From assembly GCF_026544205.1 (NCBI RefSeq), contig NZ_JALNUI010000011.1, positions 1 through 64,000 of the forward strand: a stretch of DNA of 64,000 nt. The letters run 5' to 3'. Under the pieces are notes generated by a model. That model saw only the letters and a program-made list of their open reading frames with translations. It was not told where the DNA came from and made no database searches. Positions within the stretch are counted from its first letter, which is position 1. Each line of letters starts with the position of its first letter. Source of the DNA: Curtobacterium sp. GC_Cur_3 (lineage in GTDB: Bacteria > Actinomycetota > Actinomycetes > Actinomycetales > Microbacteriaceae). Made by a program: the position numbers and the translations under genes. Below are positions 24,852 to 32,448 of the stretch, in pieces.

Positions 24852-25298
24852 CTAGCGGCCTCGTCGGAGCGCTGCGGAGCGCACCGAGAGCCAGATCGAG
24901 AGTCCGTACACGACGAAGGCGAGCACGACGTGCCACGGGGTGACCCAGTCCCAGCCGAGCGTGGTGATGCAGTGGCCGAGCAGCCACTGCACGACGGCGA
25001 GGACGAACAGGGCCGCAGCGCCCACCACGACGCCCCGGGCCTCACGCAGGCGGAGGGCACCGACGACCGCGGCGGCGAGCGCGAACACCATGATCGGGTA
25101 GGCGATGAGCCCGTGCGCGTCCGTCCAGACCTCCTTCGCCCCCTGGGACAGTCCGTCGGAGATGAACTCCCCAGCGGTGAGCGACTGCAGGAACACGAAC
25201 AGGACGGTCAGCCCCACGAGGGCCGCGAAGGCGCGACGAGGTCCGGCGGCGACTCCGACGTCGCGGCGGACGGCGGCCCGGGGAGGGGGAACGGTCAT
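24852..25298 (-). CDS. Four-helix integral membrane protein, unknown function
   Basis: Predicted 148-residue protein with four hydrophobic segments: AFAALVGLTVLFVFLQSL, AYPIMVFALAAAVVGAL, GVVVGAAALFVLAVVQWLL and WHVVLAFVVYGLSIWLS. A DAHGLIAYP piece before the second helix and LGHCIT after the third put His and Cys near the membrane, so heme or metal binding is possible but unproven. ATG 25298 is chosen; it has no clear Shine-Dalgarno. It is divergent from a two-component system, which could control it. Confidence 0.7.
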   Translation of the reverse strand: MTVPPPRAAVRRDVGVAAGPRRAFAALVGLTVLFVFLQSLTAGEFISDGLSQGAKEVWTDAHGLIAYPIMVFALAAAVVGALRLREARGVVVGAAALFVLAVVQWLLGHCITTLGWDWVTPWHVVLAFVVYGLSIWLSVRSAALRRGR

Positions 25299-25453
25299 GG
25301 GGCAGACGGTAACCCCGCAGAGCACGACCGGCCGGGGTGGCATCGTTCGAAGGTTCACACGAACGCCGGGGCACGATGCTGGTTGGCTGAACCGATGCCC
25401 CGACCCGAACCGTCCCCCGCGAGTCGTCCGACGCAGGGCTGGGTGGCCTGACC

Positions 25454-26137
25454 GTGGCGGCGATCCTGGTGGTCGAGGACGACCCGGAGATGGGCGCCCT
25501 CGTCGAGCGTGGCCTGACGATCGAGGGGCACACGGTGACCCTCGTGTCCGACGGCGCTGCAGCGCTCCGGCAGGGCGGGACGGGGTTCTTCGACGCCGCC
25601 GCGATCGACGTGATGCTGCCGGACATGACCGGGTTCGAGGTCTGTCGCCGGCTCCGCGAGGCGGGACAGGACCTGCCCGTGATCCTCGTGACCGCGAGGG
25701 ACGCCGTCGACGACCGGGTGTTCGGCCTGGACTCCGGCGCGGACGACTACCTGACCAAGCCCTTCGCCATCGCGGAGCTGAACGCGCGGATCCGGGCCCA
25801 GCTCCGGCGGCGTGCTGCCGGGTCCGCCACGGTCGTGCAGGCCGGCGTCGTCCGGCTCGACGTCGTGGCGGTCCGGGCCTCCGTCCGCGGCCGGGACCTG
25901 CCGCTCAGCGTGAAGGAGTTCTCCCTGCTGCGGTTCCTCATCCAGGGCTCGCCGCAGCCCCGGTCGCGCGCCGAGGTCCTCGAGGAGGTCTGGGGGAGCG
26001 CCGAGCACTTCGACCCGACGATCGTCGACCAGTACGTCAGCTACGTGCGGAAGAAGCTCCAGGCCTCCGGCGCGGACCTCGTCATCCGCACGGTCCGTGG
26101 CGTCGGGTACGCGCTCGACGTCGAGGCCACCTCGTGA
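25454..26137 (+). CDS. OmpR-family response regulator
   Basis: Predicted 227-residue DNA-binding response regulator. The receiver domain has acidic residues 9-10 (VVEDD), phospho-acceptor Asp52 (AIDVMLPDMTG), Thr80 and Lys102 (YLTKPFAI). The C-terminal winged helix is of OmpR/PhoB type (LSVKEFSLLRFL ... QYVSYVRKKLQ ... VRGVGYALD). Start GTG 25454. The stop overlaps the histidine kinase start by 4 bp. Its targets are unknown; the divergent membrane protein is one candidate. Confidence 0.94.
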   Translation: MAAILVVEDDPEMGALVERGLTIEGHTVTLVSDGAAALRQGGTGFFDAAAIDVMLPDMTGFEVCRRLREAGQDLPVILVTARDAVDDRVFGLDSGADDYLTKPFAIAELNARIRAQLRRRAAGSATVVQAGVVRLDVVAVRASVRGRDLPLSVKEFSLLRFLIQGSPQPRSRAEVLEEVWGSAEHFDPTIVDQYVSYVRKKLQASGADLVIRTVRGVGYALDVEATS

Positions 26138-27495
26138 CGCCCTTCCGGTGGCTGTCGATCCGGGCGCGGATCACGCTCGGCAGCGTCGTGATCGGCGCGG
26201 TCGTCCTGAGCGGGGTCGCCTTCGTCCTGCACGAGCAGATCGAACACGCGACGCTCGAGGCGGACCGCTCGCTCGCCGCCGGGGACGCCGCGGCCTTCGT
26301 CGCCGACCTGCGCCAGGACCCGGAGGAGCCGCCGGACGTCCCCGCCGCGGACGTCCTGGTCGGCATCAGGACCGACGGTGGGCACTGGATCACCGACTCC
26401 CTGCCCGAGGACCTGCGGCCCGTGCTGCCACCGGGCATCCCGGACCACACGGTCACCCTGCGGCTGCACACGGAGCGCCGGGTGGCGACGGTCATCGGCA
26501 CGCCGGTGACGAACGACCGCGGGACGTACGTCGTCTGGGCAGCCCATGACGGTCGGGCCGGCGAGGAGACGGTCGACAGTGTCGACCGGTCCCTGGTGAT
26601 CGGCGCGCTGTTGGCGCTCGCCGCCTTCGCGGGGACGGCGTGGCTGCTGACGACGCTCGCGCTGCGGCCGGTGTCGCGGATGCGCCGCACCGCGGAGCTG
26701 CTCAGCACCGGCGCCGTCGGCGGTCACCTGCCGATCGGGTCGTCCCAGGACGAGGTGGCCGAGCTCGCGCGCACCCTGAACGCCTTCATCGACCGGCAGC
26801 GGGAGAACACTGAGCGCGAGCACCGGATGATCGCCGACGCGAGCCATGAGCTCCGGACACCGCTCGCGGCCCTCACCGCGCGGCTCGAGCTCGCGCACCG
26901 GGCCTCCGGCGACGCCGACGCGCTGGAGCGCGAACTCGATGCGGCGGAGGTCGACGCCGGTCGGCTCGTCGCCCTGGCGAACACGATGCTCGAACTCAGT
27001 CGGCTCGACGAGCGTGGCAGACCTCCGGAGACACCCGCCGCCGACCTGGTGACGGAGCTGATGGGGTCCGTCGACCGGATGCGCACGCTCGCCGGTCGCG
27101 GCGCGGACATCGACTTCGTGGTGGAGGTCCCGGCGCTCGGCACGCGGTACCCGGTCGGACCGGCCGCGTTCGCCCGCGTGGTCGACAACCTCGTCGCCAA
27201 CGCGGTCGCGGCGGGTGACGGCCGCGTCGTCGTGCGGATCACGCTCCTGCAGGACGACGCGCACGACCTGGTACTGCGGGTCGTCGACGACGGCCCCGGC
27301 GTCGCGGAGACGTTCCTCCCGCGGGCCTTCGACCGGTTCACCCGCGCCGACCCGGCCAGGCGGTCCGGGCTGGGCGGCAGCGGGCTCGGCCTGGCCCTGG
27401 TCCGCGCGACGGCGGAGCGGGGCGGCGGGTCCGCCCGGCTCACGAACCGGCCCACCGGAGGCGCGCAGGCGGAGGTCCGGTTCCCCAGGCGGTGA
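26134..27495 (+). CDS. Sensor histidine kinase
   Basis: Predicted 453-residue membrane kinase partnering the regulator just upstream. An N-terminal helix (ITLGSVVIGAVVLSGVAFVL), an extracytoplasmic sensor of about 125 residues, a second helix (SLVIGALLALAAFAGTAWLL), a HAMP linker, the dimerisation box MIADASHELRTPLAALTARL with the phosphorylated His, and an ATPase domain (VVDNLVANAV, DDGPGVAE, GLGGSGLGLALV) are visible in order. GTG 26134 overlaps the regulator stop. The signal sensed is not evident. Confidence 0.94.
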   Translation: MTPFRWLSIRARITLGSVVIGAVVLSGVAFVLHEQIEHATLEADRSLAAGDAAAFVADLRQDPEEPPDVPAADVLVGIRTDGGHWITDSLPEDLRPVLPPGIPDHTVTLRLHTERRVATVIGTPVTNDRGTYVVWAAHDGRAGEETVDSVDRSLVIGALLALAAFAGTAWLLTTLALRPVSRMRRTAELLSTGAVGGHLPIGSSQDEVAELARTLNAFIDRQRENTEREHRMIADASHELRTPLAALTARLELAHRASGDADALERELDAAEVDAGRLVALANTMLELSRLDERGRPPETPAADLVTELMGSVDRMRTLAGRGADIDFVVEVPALGTRYPVGPAAFARVVDNLVANAVAAGDGRVVVRITLLQDDAHDLVLRVVDDGPGVAETFLPRAFDRFTRADPARRSGLGGSGLGLALVRATAERGGGSARLTNRPTGGAQAEVRFPRR

Positions 27496-27504
27496 GCAGC
27501 GGAC

Positions 27505-27538
27505 GGGAGGCTCGTGGCGGGCCCGCCACGAGCCTCCC
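27505..27538. terminator. Bidirectional terminator, perfect 34-bp palindrome
   Basis: Perfect inverted repeat GGGAGGCTCGTGGCGGG and its complement between the convergent kinase and quinone-reductase-like genes. Confidence 0.85.
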
Positions 27539-27546
27539 GCCCGGCG

Positions 27547-28521
27547 TCACGGGACCGTGAGGACGACGCGACCGGAGCGACCGCCGTCGACGTCGTCGTG
27601 TGCGCGGGCGACGTCGTCGAGGGGGAGGACCTCGCCGATGCGGATGCTGAGGGCCCCGGCGGCGACCGCGGCGACGAGGTCCTCCATGGCCGTGCGCTTG
27701 ACGTCGGCGGGGAAGTCGTCGCTGCCGAGGAACCGGACCGTCACGTTCGCGAACAGGAGCGGCGGGAACGGCAACGAGACGCGGTCACCCCGGGCGAAGT
27801 ACGTCGCGATGACCCCGTCGTTCGCGATGACGGCGGCGTCCAGGTCGGCGTTCGCGTCGAGGGCGACCTCGACGATCCGGTCCACGCCCTGCGGTGCGAG
27901 CAGCCGAACGGCGGCGGCCGGGTCGTCGTCGAGGGCGACCGTGTGGGCGACCGTCGGCAGGTCGGGGCTGCCGAGGTCGGAGGTCCGTCGGACCGTGCCG
28001 ATCACGGTGGCGCCGCGCCAGGTGGCGAGCTGCGCGGCGATGCTGCTCACGCCGCCGCGGATGCCGTGCACGAGGACGACCTTCCCCGCGACGTCGCCGT
28101 CGCCGAACACCGCCCGGTGTGCGGTGATGCCGGGGATGCCGAGTGATGCTCCGACGTCGTCGGAGACGGCGTCCGGCAGCGGCACGACGAGTGCCCGGGG
28201 GACGACGACGTACTCGGCGGCCGTGCCGGACGGGCGGTACGACTGCGCGCCGTACACGGCCACGCGCTGCCCGACCAGGGCCGGGTCGACGTCGGGTCCG
28301 CACGCGTCGACGACGCCGGCGCCGTCGCTGTGGGGGATGACCAGCGGGTACGGCATCGCCGAGCCGAGCCAGCCCTCGCGCTTCTTGGTGTCGCCGGGGT
28401 TCACACCCGAGCGGCTGACCCGGACTCGGACCTCTCCTGGGCCGGGCGTCGGTGTGGGGCGCTCGCCCACCTGGAGCACCTCCGCTGCCAGACCCTGCCG
28501 GTCGTACCACGCTGCGCGCAT
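27547..28521 (-). CDS. NADPH:quinone reductase-like oxidoreductase (zinc-independent MDR)
   Basis: Predicted 324-residue medium-chain dehydrogenase/reductase of the quinone oxidoreductase group. A GroES-like N-terminal domain (VSRSGVNPGDTKKREG) precedes a Rossmann domain (VVLVHGIRGGVSSIAAQLA) that binds NADPH. The zinc-ligand Cys/His of alcohol dehydrogenases are absent, in keeping with the zinc-free group. Likely substrates are quinones or enones. ATG 28521 has GGAGCA upstream on its strand. The gene stands alone, divergent from the ArsC-like gene. Confidence 0.87.
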   Translation of the reverse strand: MRAAWYDRQGLAAEVLQVGERPTPTPGPGEVRVRVSRSGVNPGDTKKREGWLGSAMPYPLVIPHSDGAGVVDACGPDVDPALVGQRVAVYGAQSYRPSGTAAEYVVVPRALVVPLPDAVSDDVGASLGIPGITAHRAVFGDGDVAGKVVLVHGIRGGVSSIAAQLATWRGATVIGTVRRTSDLGSPDLPTVAHTVALDDDPAAAVRLLAPQGVDRIVEVALDANADLDAAVIANDGVIATYFARGDRVSLPFPPLLFANVTVRFLGSDDFPADVKRTAMEDLVAAVAAGALSIRIGEVLPLDDVARAHDDVDGGRSGRVVLTVP

Positions 28522-28638
28522 CCGCTGCTCCTGTCGTCGTCCGGTCCGAGCGTGCCACGCTCGGGACATGGGCGCTCGGGACGGGACGGGCGGTGGGGGG
28601 ACGCACGACCGGGGTCGGATCGGTGCGATCATGCTGTC

Positions 28639-29043
28639 GTGTCGACCGAACCCGTCCCCACCGTCCTGTTCGTCTGCGTCCACAACGCCGGACGTTCCCA
28701 GATGGCCGCCGCGTACCTGCAGCACCTCGCCGGTGACCGGATCGCCGTGCGGAGCGCCGGGTCCGAGCCGGCTGACCAGCTGAACCCCGTCGTGGTGCAG
28801 GCCATGCTCGAGGAGGGCATCGACATCCGCGACGAACAGCCGGCGCTGCTCAGCACCGACGCGGTCGCCGCCGCGGACGTCGTGGTGACGATGGGGTGCG
28901 GCGACGCCTGCCCGGTGTTCCCCGGGAAGCGCTACGAGGACTGGGAGCTGACCGACCCGGCGGGGCTCGACCTCGACGCGGTCCGCCCGATCCGTGACGA
29001 CATCCGGGACCGTGTCCGGGTGCTGATCTCCGAGACCGTCTGA
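28639..29043 (+). CDS. Arsenate reductase-like low-molecular-weight phosphatase
   Basis: Predicted 134-residue cytosolic protein of the LMW protein-tyrosine phosphatase/ArsC fold. The P-loop CVHNAGRS (Cys13 to Arg19) is the anion-binding catalytic loop. The C-terminal part has MGCGDACPVFPGKRYEDW, giving the two extra cysteines used in arsenate reduction, and a DPAG loop with the general acid Asp. This favours arsenate reductase over a pure phosphatase. Start GTG 28639. No arsenite exporter or ArsR gene is next to it. Confidence 0.87.
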   Translation: MSTEPVPTVLFVCVHNAGRSQMAAAYLQHLAGDRIAVRSAGSEPADQLNPVVVQAMLEEGIDIRDEQPALLSTDAVAAADVVVTMGCGDACPVFPGKRYEDWELTDPAGLDLDAVRPIRDDIRDRVRVLISETV

Positions 29044-29068
29044 GGCGGGGGCCGCGTCGGGCAGCTGC

Positions 29069-29665
29069 TCAGCCGGCGGCCCCGACTGCCCCGACTGCTC
29101 CGAGCACGCCGGTGTGCTCGAGCACGATCTGCACGCCGATGAGGATCAGGATCACGCCACCGACGATCTCGGCCGGCCGCCCGAACCGCGCGCCGACGCG
29201 ACGCCCGACGACCACGCCGACGAAGGACAGCACGGCGGTCGTGATGCCGATGAGCAGCACCGCCCAGCCGATCGAGACCGGCAGGAACGCGAGCGTCACC
29301 CCGACCGCGAGGGCGTCGATGCTCGTCGCCAGGGACAGCACGAGCAGCTCACGCACCTGCAGACGGTCGGTGTCCTCCGCGTCGTCCTGCCCGCCGCGGA
29401 CGGCCTCCCACAGCATCTTGCCGCCGATGAGCGCGAGCAACCCGAACGCCACCCAGTGGTCGACGCCGGCGATGTACTGCGCGAACGTGGTGCCGAGCAG
29501 CCAGCCGATGAGCGGCATGACCGCCTGGAAGACGCCGAACGCGACGGCGATGACGACCGCGTGCCGGGCGTTGAACCGCTTCATGTGCAGGCCCTTGCCG
29601 AGCGCGACGGCGAAGGCGTCGGCGGAGACGCCGAGCGCGATGAGGAACAGGGCCCAGAACGACAT
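29069..29665 (-). CDS. mntP: MntP-family manganese efflux pump
   Basis: Predicted 198-residue membrane protein with six hydrophobic helices exporting Mn(II). Two inverted half repeats each carry the family signature with an intramembrane Asp: LGVSADAFAVALGKGL near the N-terminus and LATSIDALAVGVTLAF in the middle. ATG 29665 has GGAAGG 9 nt upstream; a GTG nine bases earlier is too close to that site to be used. No manganese riboswitch of the yybP-ykoY type was recognised upstream, but a 16-bp perfect palindrome lies about 110 bp away. Confidence 0.93.
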   Translation of the reverse strand: MSFWALFLIALGVSADAFAVALGKGLHMKRFNARHAVVIAVAFGVFQAVMPLIGWLLGTTFAQYIAGVDHWVAFGLLALIGGKMLWEAVRGGQDDAEDTDRLQVRELLVLSLATSIDALAVGVTLAFLPVSIGWAVLLIGITTAVLSFVGVVVGRRVGARFGRPAEIVGGVILILIGVQIVLEHTGVLGAVGAVGAAG

Positions 29666-29688
29666 GGGGAACACCTTCCGAGACGGGC

Positions 29689-29712
29689 GGGAGGAGACAC
29701 CGGCGTCTCGGG
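29689..29712. repeat. Solo copy of the GAGACGCCGGTGTC palindrome
   Basis: GGAGACACCGGCGTCTCGG is the reverse form of the core found in the 24.1-24.5 kb tandem repeat. It lies in the 5' leader region of mntP. Confidence 0.6.
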
Positions 29713-29772
29713 ACGCAACGATCCTGCCATCCGGATGACGGGCCTCCGACCGGAAAAGGCCTGATCAGCGGG

Positions 29773-29788
29773 ATTCGTCGCGACGAAT
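29773..29788. promoter_or_regulatory. Perfect 16-bp palindrome between mntP and a flavin monooxygenase gene
   Basis: ATTCGTCGCGACGAAT is perfectly symmetric and AT-richer than its flanks. It sits between divergent genes, so an operator is likely; which gene it serves is not clear. Confidence 0.5.
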
Positions 29789-29871
29789 TCGTGGCGGAGG
29801 CGACCCGAGCCTCCCGTCATCCTTCGTCACCTTCGGTGCCGGACGCGGGGAGCGGTCGTAGCGTCGCGCTC

Positions 29872-31278
29872 GTGACGGACACGACGAACCCCACCCGGCA
29901 GATCCGCTTCAACGCGTTCGACATGAACTGCGTCGCCCACCAGTCCTCCGGGCTGTGGCGCCACCCGCGCGACCGCTCCCGGGACTACCGCGACCTGACG
30001 TACTGGACGGACCTGGCGAAGACGCTGGAGCGCGGGGCGTTCGACGGGATCTTCATCGCCGACGTCCTCGGCACGTACGACGTGTACGGCGGGTCGAACG
30101 AGGCCGCGCTCCGCACCGGGTCGCAGGTGCCCGTGAACGACCCCGTCCTGCTCGTGTCCGCGATGGCGTCGGTGACCGAGCACCTCGGGTTCGGCATCAC
30201 CGCCGGGACGGCCTACGAGCACCCGTACCCCTTCGCGCGGCGGGTCTCGACGCTCGACCACCTGACCAAGGGCCGCGTCGGCTGGAACGTCGTCACCGGC
30301 TACCTGCCGAGCGCCGCGCGGAACATGGGGCAGACCGACCAGCTGAGCCACGACGACCGGTACGACGTGGCCGACGAGTACCTCGAGGTGCTCTACAAGC
30401 TGTGGGAGGGCTCGTGGGAGGACGACGCCGTGGTCGCGGACCGCGAGACCGGCGTGTTCACCGACCCGTCGAAGGTGCACCCGATCGAGCACCACGGCGA
30501 GCACTTCGACGTGCCGGGCATCCACCTGTCCGAGCCGTCGGTCCAGCGCACGCCGGTGATCTACCAGGCCGGTGCCTCGCCGCGGGGGATCGCGTTCGCC
30601 GCCGAGAACGCCGAGGCGGTCTTCGTCGGGGCGCCCACCCTGCCCCAGCTCACCGCGACGGTGACGAAGATCCGGGACGCCCTCGAAGCTGCCGGGCGGG
30701 ACCGGTACGCGGCGAAGGTCTACACGCTGCTGACGGTGATCACGGACGCCACCGACGAGCTCGCGCAGGCGAAGTACGAGGACTACCTGTCCTACGCGTC
30801 CGAGCTCGGCGCACTCGTGCTGAACTCCGGCTGGATGGGCGTCGACCTGTCGCAGTGGGACCTCGACGAGCCCCTCGGCCAGGTCGACTCGAACGCGATC
30901 CAGTCCGCGGCGGCGAACATCTCCGCGGCGACGGGCTCGGACGGAGCGACGTGGACCATCCGCGACCTCGCACGGCACACCGCGATCGGTGGGCTCGGCC
31001 CGGTGGCCGTCGGCGGCGGGGCGACGATCGCCACGCAGCTGCAGGAGATCCAGGAACAGACGGACGTCGACGGGTTCAACCTCGCCTACGCCGTGACGCC
31101 GGGCACGTGGGAGGACGTCATCGAGTTCGTCGTGCCCGAGCTCCGCGCCCGGGGCGCCTACCCCGACGCGTACGTCGAGGGCTCGCTGCGCCACAAGCTG
31201 CACGGACGCGGCGACCGCCTGCCCGACGAGCACCGCGGCGCGGGGTTCCGGGTGCGCAGCGGGGCGGCCGTAGGCTGA
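29872..31278 (+). CDS. Flavin-dependent monooxygenase, NtaA/SnaA/DszA family
   Basis: Predicted 468-residue luciferase-like monooxygenase of the NtaA/SnaA/DszA group, which uses reduced FMN from a separate reductase to oxidise sulfur or nitrogen compounds. The barrel pieces IRFNAFDMNCVAHQSSGLW, FDGIFIADVLGTYDVY, RVGWNVVTGYLPSAARNMG and PVIYQAGASPRGIAFAAEN match the family order and length. GTG 29872 is taken as start because it directly precedes the conserved first strand. The substrate is unknown; organosulfur compounds are common for this family. Confidence 0.88.
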   Translation: MTDTTNPTRQIRFNAFDMNCVAHQSSGLWRHPRDRSRDYRDLTYWTDLAKTLERGAFDGIFIADVLGTYDVYGGSNEAALRTGSQVPVNDPVLLVSAMASVTEHLGFGITAGTAYEHPYPFARRVSTLDHLTKGRVGWNVVTGYLPSAARNMGQTDQLSHDDRYDVADEYLEVLYKLWEGSWEDDAVVADRETGVFTDPSKVHPIEHHGEHFDVPGIHLSEPSVQRTPVIYQAGASPRGIAFAAENAEAVFVGAPTLPQLTATVTKIRDALEAAGRDRYAAKVYTLLTVITDATDELAQAKYEDYLSYASELGALVLNSGWMGVDLSQWDLDEPLGQVDSNAIQSAAANISAATGSDGATWTIRDLARHTAIGGLGPVAVGGGATIATQLQEIQEQTDVDGFNLAYAVTPGTWEDVIEFVVPELRARGAYPDAYVEGSLRHKLHGRGDRLPDEHRGAGFRVRSGAAVG

Positions 31279-31282
31279 CCGG

Positions 31283-31798
31283 GTGATCGAGTCGTCCGTG
31301 GTCGTGCGTGCAGCCACCCCGGACGAGGACCCCGCCTGCGTCGACGTCTGGACCGCCGCCGTCGCTGCCCGGGACGGCGTGCCCGAGGACTCCGCCGTGC
31401 GGGTCCGCGCCGAGGCGAAGTTCGCAGTCCCACGGGTGGCGTGCCTGGTGGCGTCAGCGGGGGCATCGGCTCCGTTCGACGGGTTCGTGCTCGTCACGGA
31501 GCCCGGCACCGGACGGCCGACGGACCCGGCCGACGCCGCCTACCTCTCGCTCCTGGCCGTCCGGCCCGACCTGCAGGCCCGCGGGGTCGGCCGCGCGCTC
31601 CTCGTCGCGGCCGTCGAGGCGGCGGGCGCCGCCGGGCACCCCGCGGTCGTCCTGCACGCGCTCGACGACAACCTCCCGGCCCTGCGGCTCTACGAGGCGG
31701 CCGGCTTCCGTCCCACCGGCGTCACCTTCCCGCACGCGCTGACCGGGAGGCGCACCGCGACCTACGTCGTCGGCATGCCCTGGGCGCCGGGCGCGTGA
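31283..31798 (+). CDS. GNAT-family N-acetyltransferase
   Basis: Predicted 171-residue acyl-CoA-dependent acetyltransferase. The acetyl-CoA loop is LLAVRPDLQARGVGRALLVAAVE, with the R/Q-x-x-G-x-G/A core, followed by VVLHALDDNLPALRLYEAAGF. The acceptor cannot be read. GTG 31283 begins 4 bp after the monooxygenase stop, so both are probably cotranscribed. The 3' end overlaps the convergent MarR gene by 37 bp. Confidence 0.87.
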   Translation: MIESSVVVRAATPDEDPACVDVWTAAVAARDGVPEDSAVRVRAEAKFAVPRVACLVASAGASAPFDGFVLVTEPGTGRPTDPADAAYLSLLAVRPDLQARGVGRALLVAAVEAAGAAGHPAVVLHALDDNLPALRLYEAAGFRPTGVTFPHALTGRRTATYVVGMPWAPGA

Positions 31799-32358
31799 GC
31801 AGGGCCCCCCGCCGCCGGCACTGACGTCGTCGTCTGACCCGGGTCGGGGTCCTCGGTCGTCGGCCTGGGATGCGCGGTGAGGCGTGCGTTCGCGGCTGCG
31901 GCCGCCGCGGTCATCCGCGCGAGGAACGCGATGGCGATCCGGGTCTCCGCGGGGTCGGTGCCCTGCACGGTCTCCGCGATCTCCGACCCGGCGAAGCCGA
32001 GGAAGCGGGCGCTCTCGGCTCGTGCCGCGTCCGTGGGGCGGAGGGCGACTCGGCGGCGGTCGGTGCTCTCCCGGTGACGGGCGACGTGCCCGGCTGCCTC
32101 GAGTCGGTCGATCAGGATCGAGGTCGCTCCCGACGTCATGCCGATGAGCCGGGCGAGCCGCGCCGGCGACAGGGGATCGCCGCCCTGCTCCGCCCAGACG
32201 ATCTGCCCGAGCGCGTTCGCGTCCGAGACGGGCAGGTCCATCCACGTGGACAGGTGCCGGTTCAGCTCGTCGAAGGTCACCGCCCAGTCGCGGAGTCGGT
32301 GCATCACCGTGACCTGGTCGTCGTCCCAGTCGACGGCAAGGGGATCGAGTCCGGGCAT
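31762..32358 (-). CDS. MarR-family transcriptional regulator
   Basis: Predicted 198-residue winged-helix repressor. The DNA-binding part is LSPARLARLIGMTSGATSILIDRLEAAGHVARHRE, followed by the wing STDRRRVALRPT. A C-terminal Pro/Thr-rich tail of about 35 residues is unusual and is the part that overlaps the acetyltransferase gene. ATG 32358 follows AAAGGAACC. It is divergent from an FAD monooxygenase gene with a palindrome CTTTAC-T-GTAAAG between them, a classic MarR divergon in which the enzyme substrate is often the inducer. Confidence 0.88.
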   Translation of the reverse strand: MPGLDPLAVDWDDDQVTVMHRLRDWAVTFDELNRHLSTWMDLPVSDANALGQIVWAEQGGDPLSPARLARLIGMTSGATSILIDRLEAAGHVARHRESTDRRRVALRPTDAARAESARFLGFAGSEIAETVQGTDPAETRIAIAFLARMTAAAAAANARLTAHPRPTTEDPDPGQTTTSVPAAGGPAHAPGAQGMPTT

Positions 32359-32382
32359 CCAGGTTCCTTTGCTGTGTAGTGT

Positions 32383-32395
32383 CTTTACTGTAAAG
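32383..32395. promoter_or_regulatory. Candidate MarR operator
   Basis: CTTTAC-T-GTAAAG, a 13-bp AT-rich inverted repeat between the divergent MarR and FAD monooxygenase genes, within a longer dyad containing TAGTGTC. Confidence 0.65.
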
Positions 32396-32448
32396 CATGA
32401 CGGGCGGCGCAGACAGCGTTGCGCCCGTCCCGCACAGAGGAGCAGCGC

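Noticed and set aside
29666-29800. yybP-ykoY manganese riboswitch before mntP
   Set aside because: The leader does not show the conserved loops; only the solo repeat core and a palindrome are seen.
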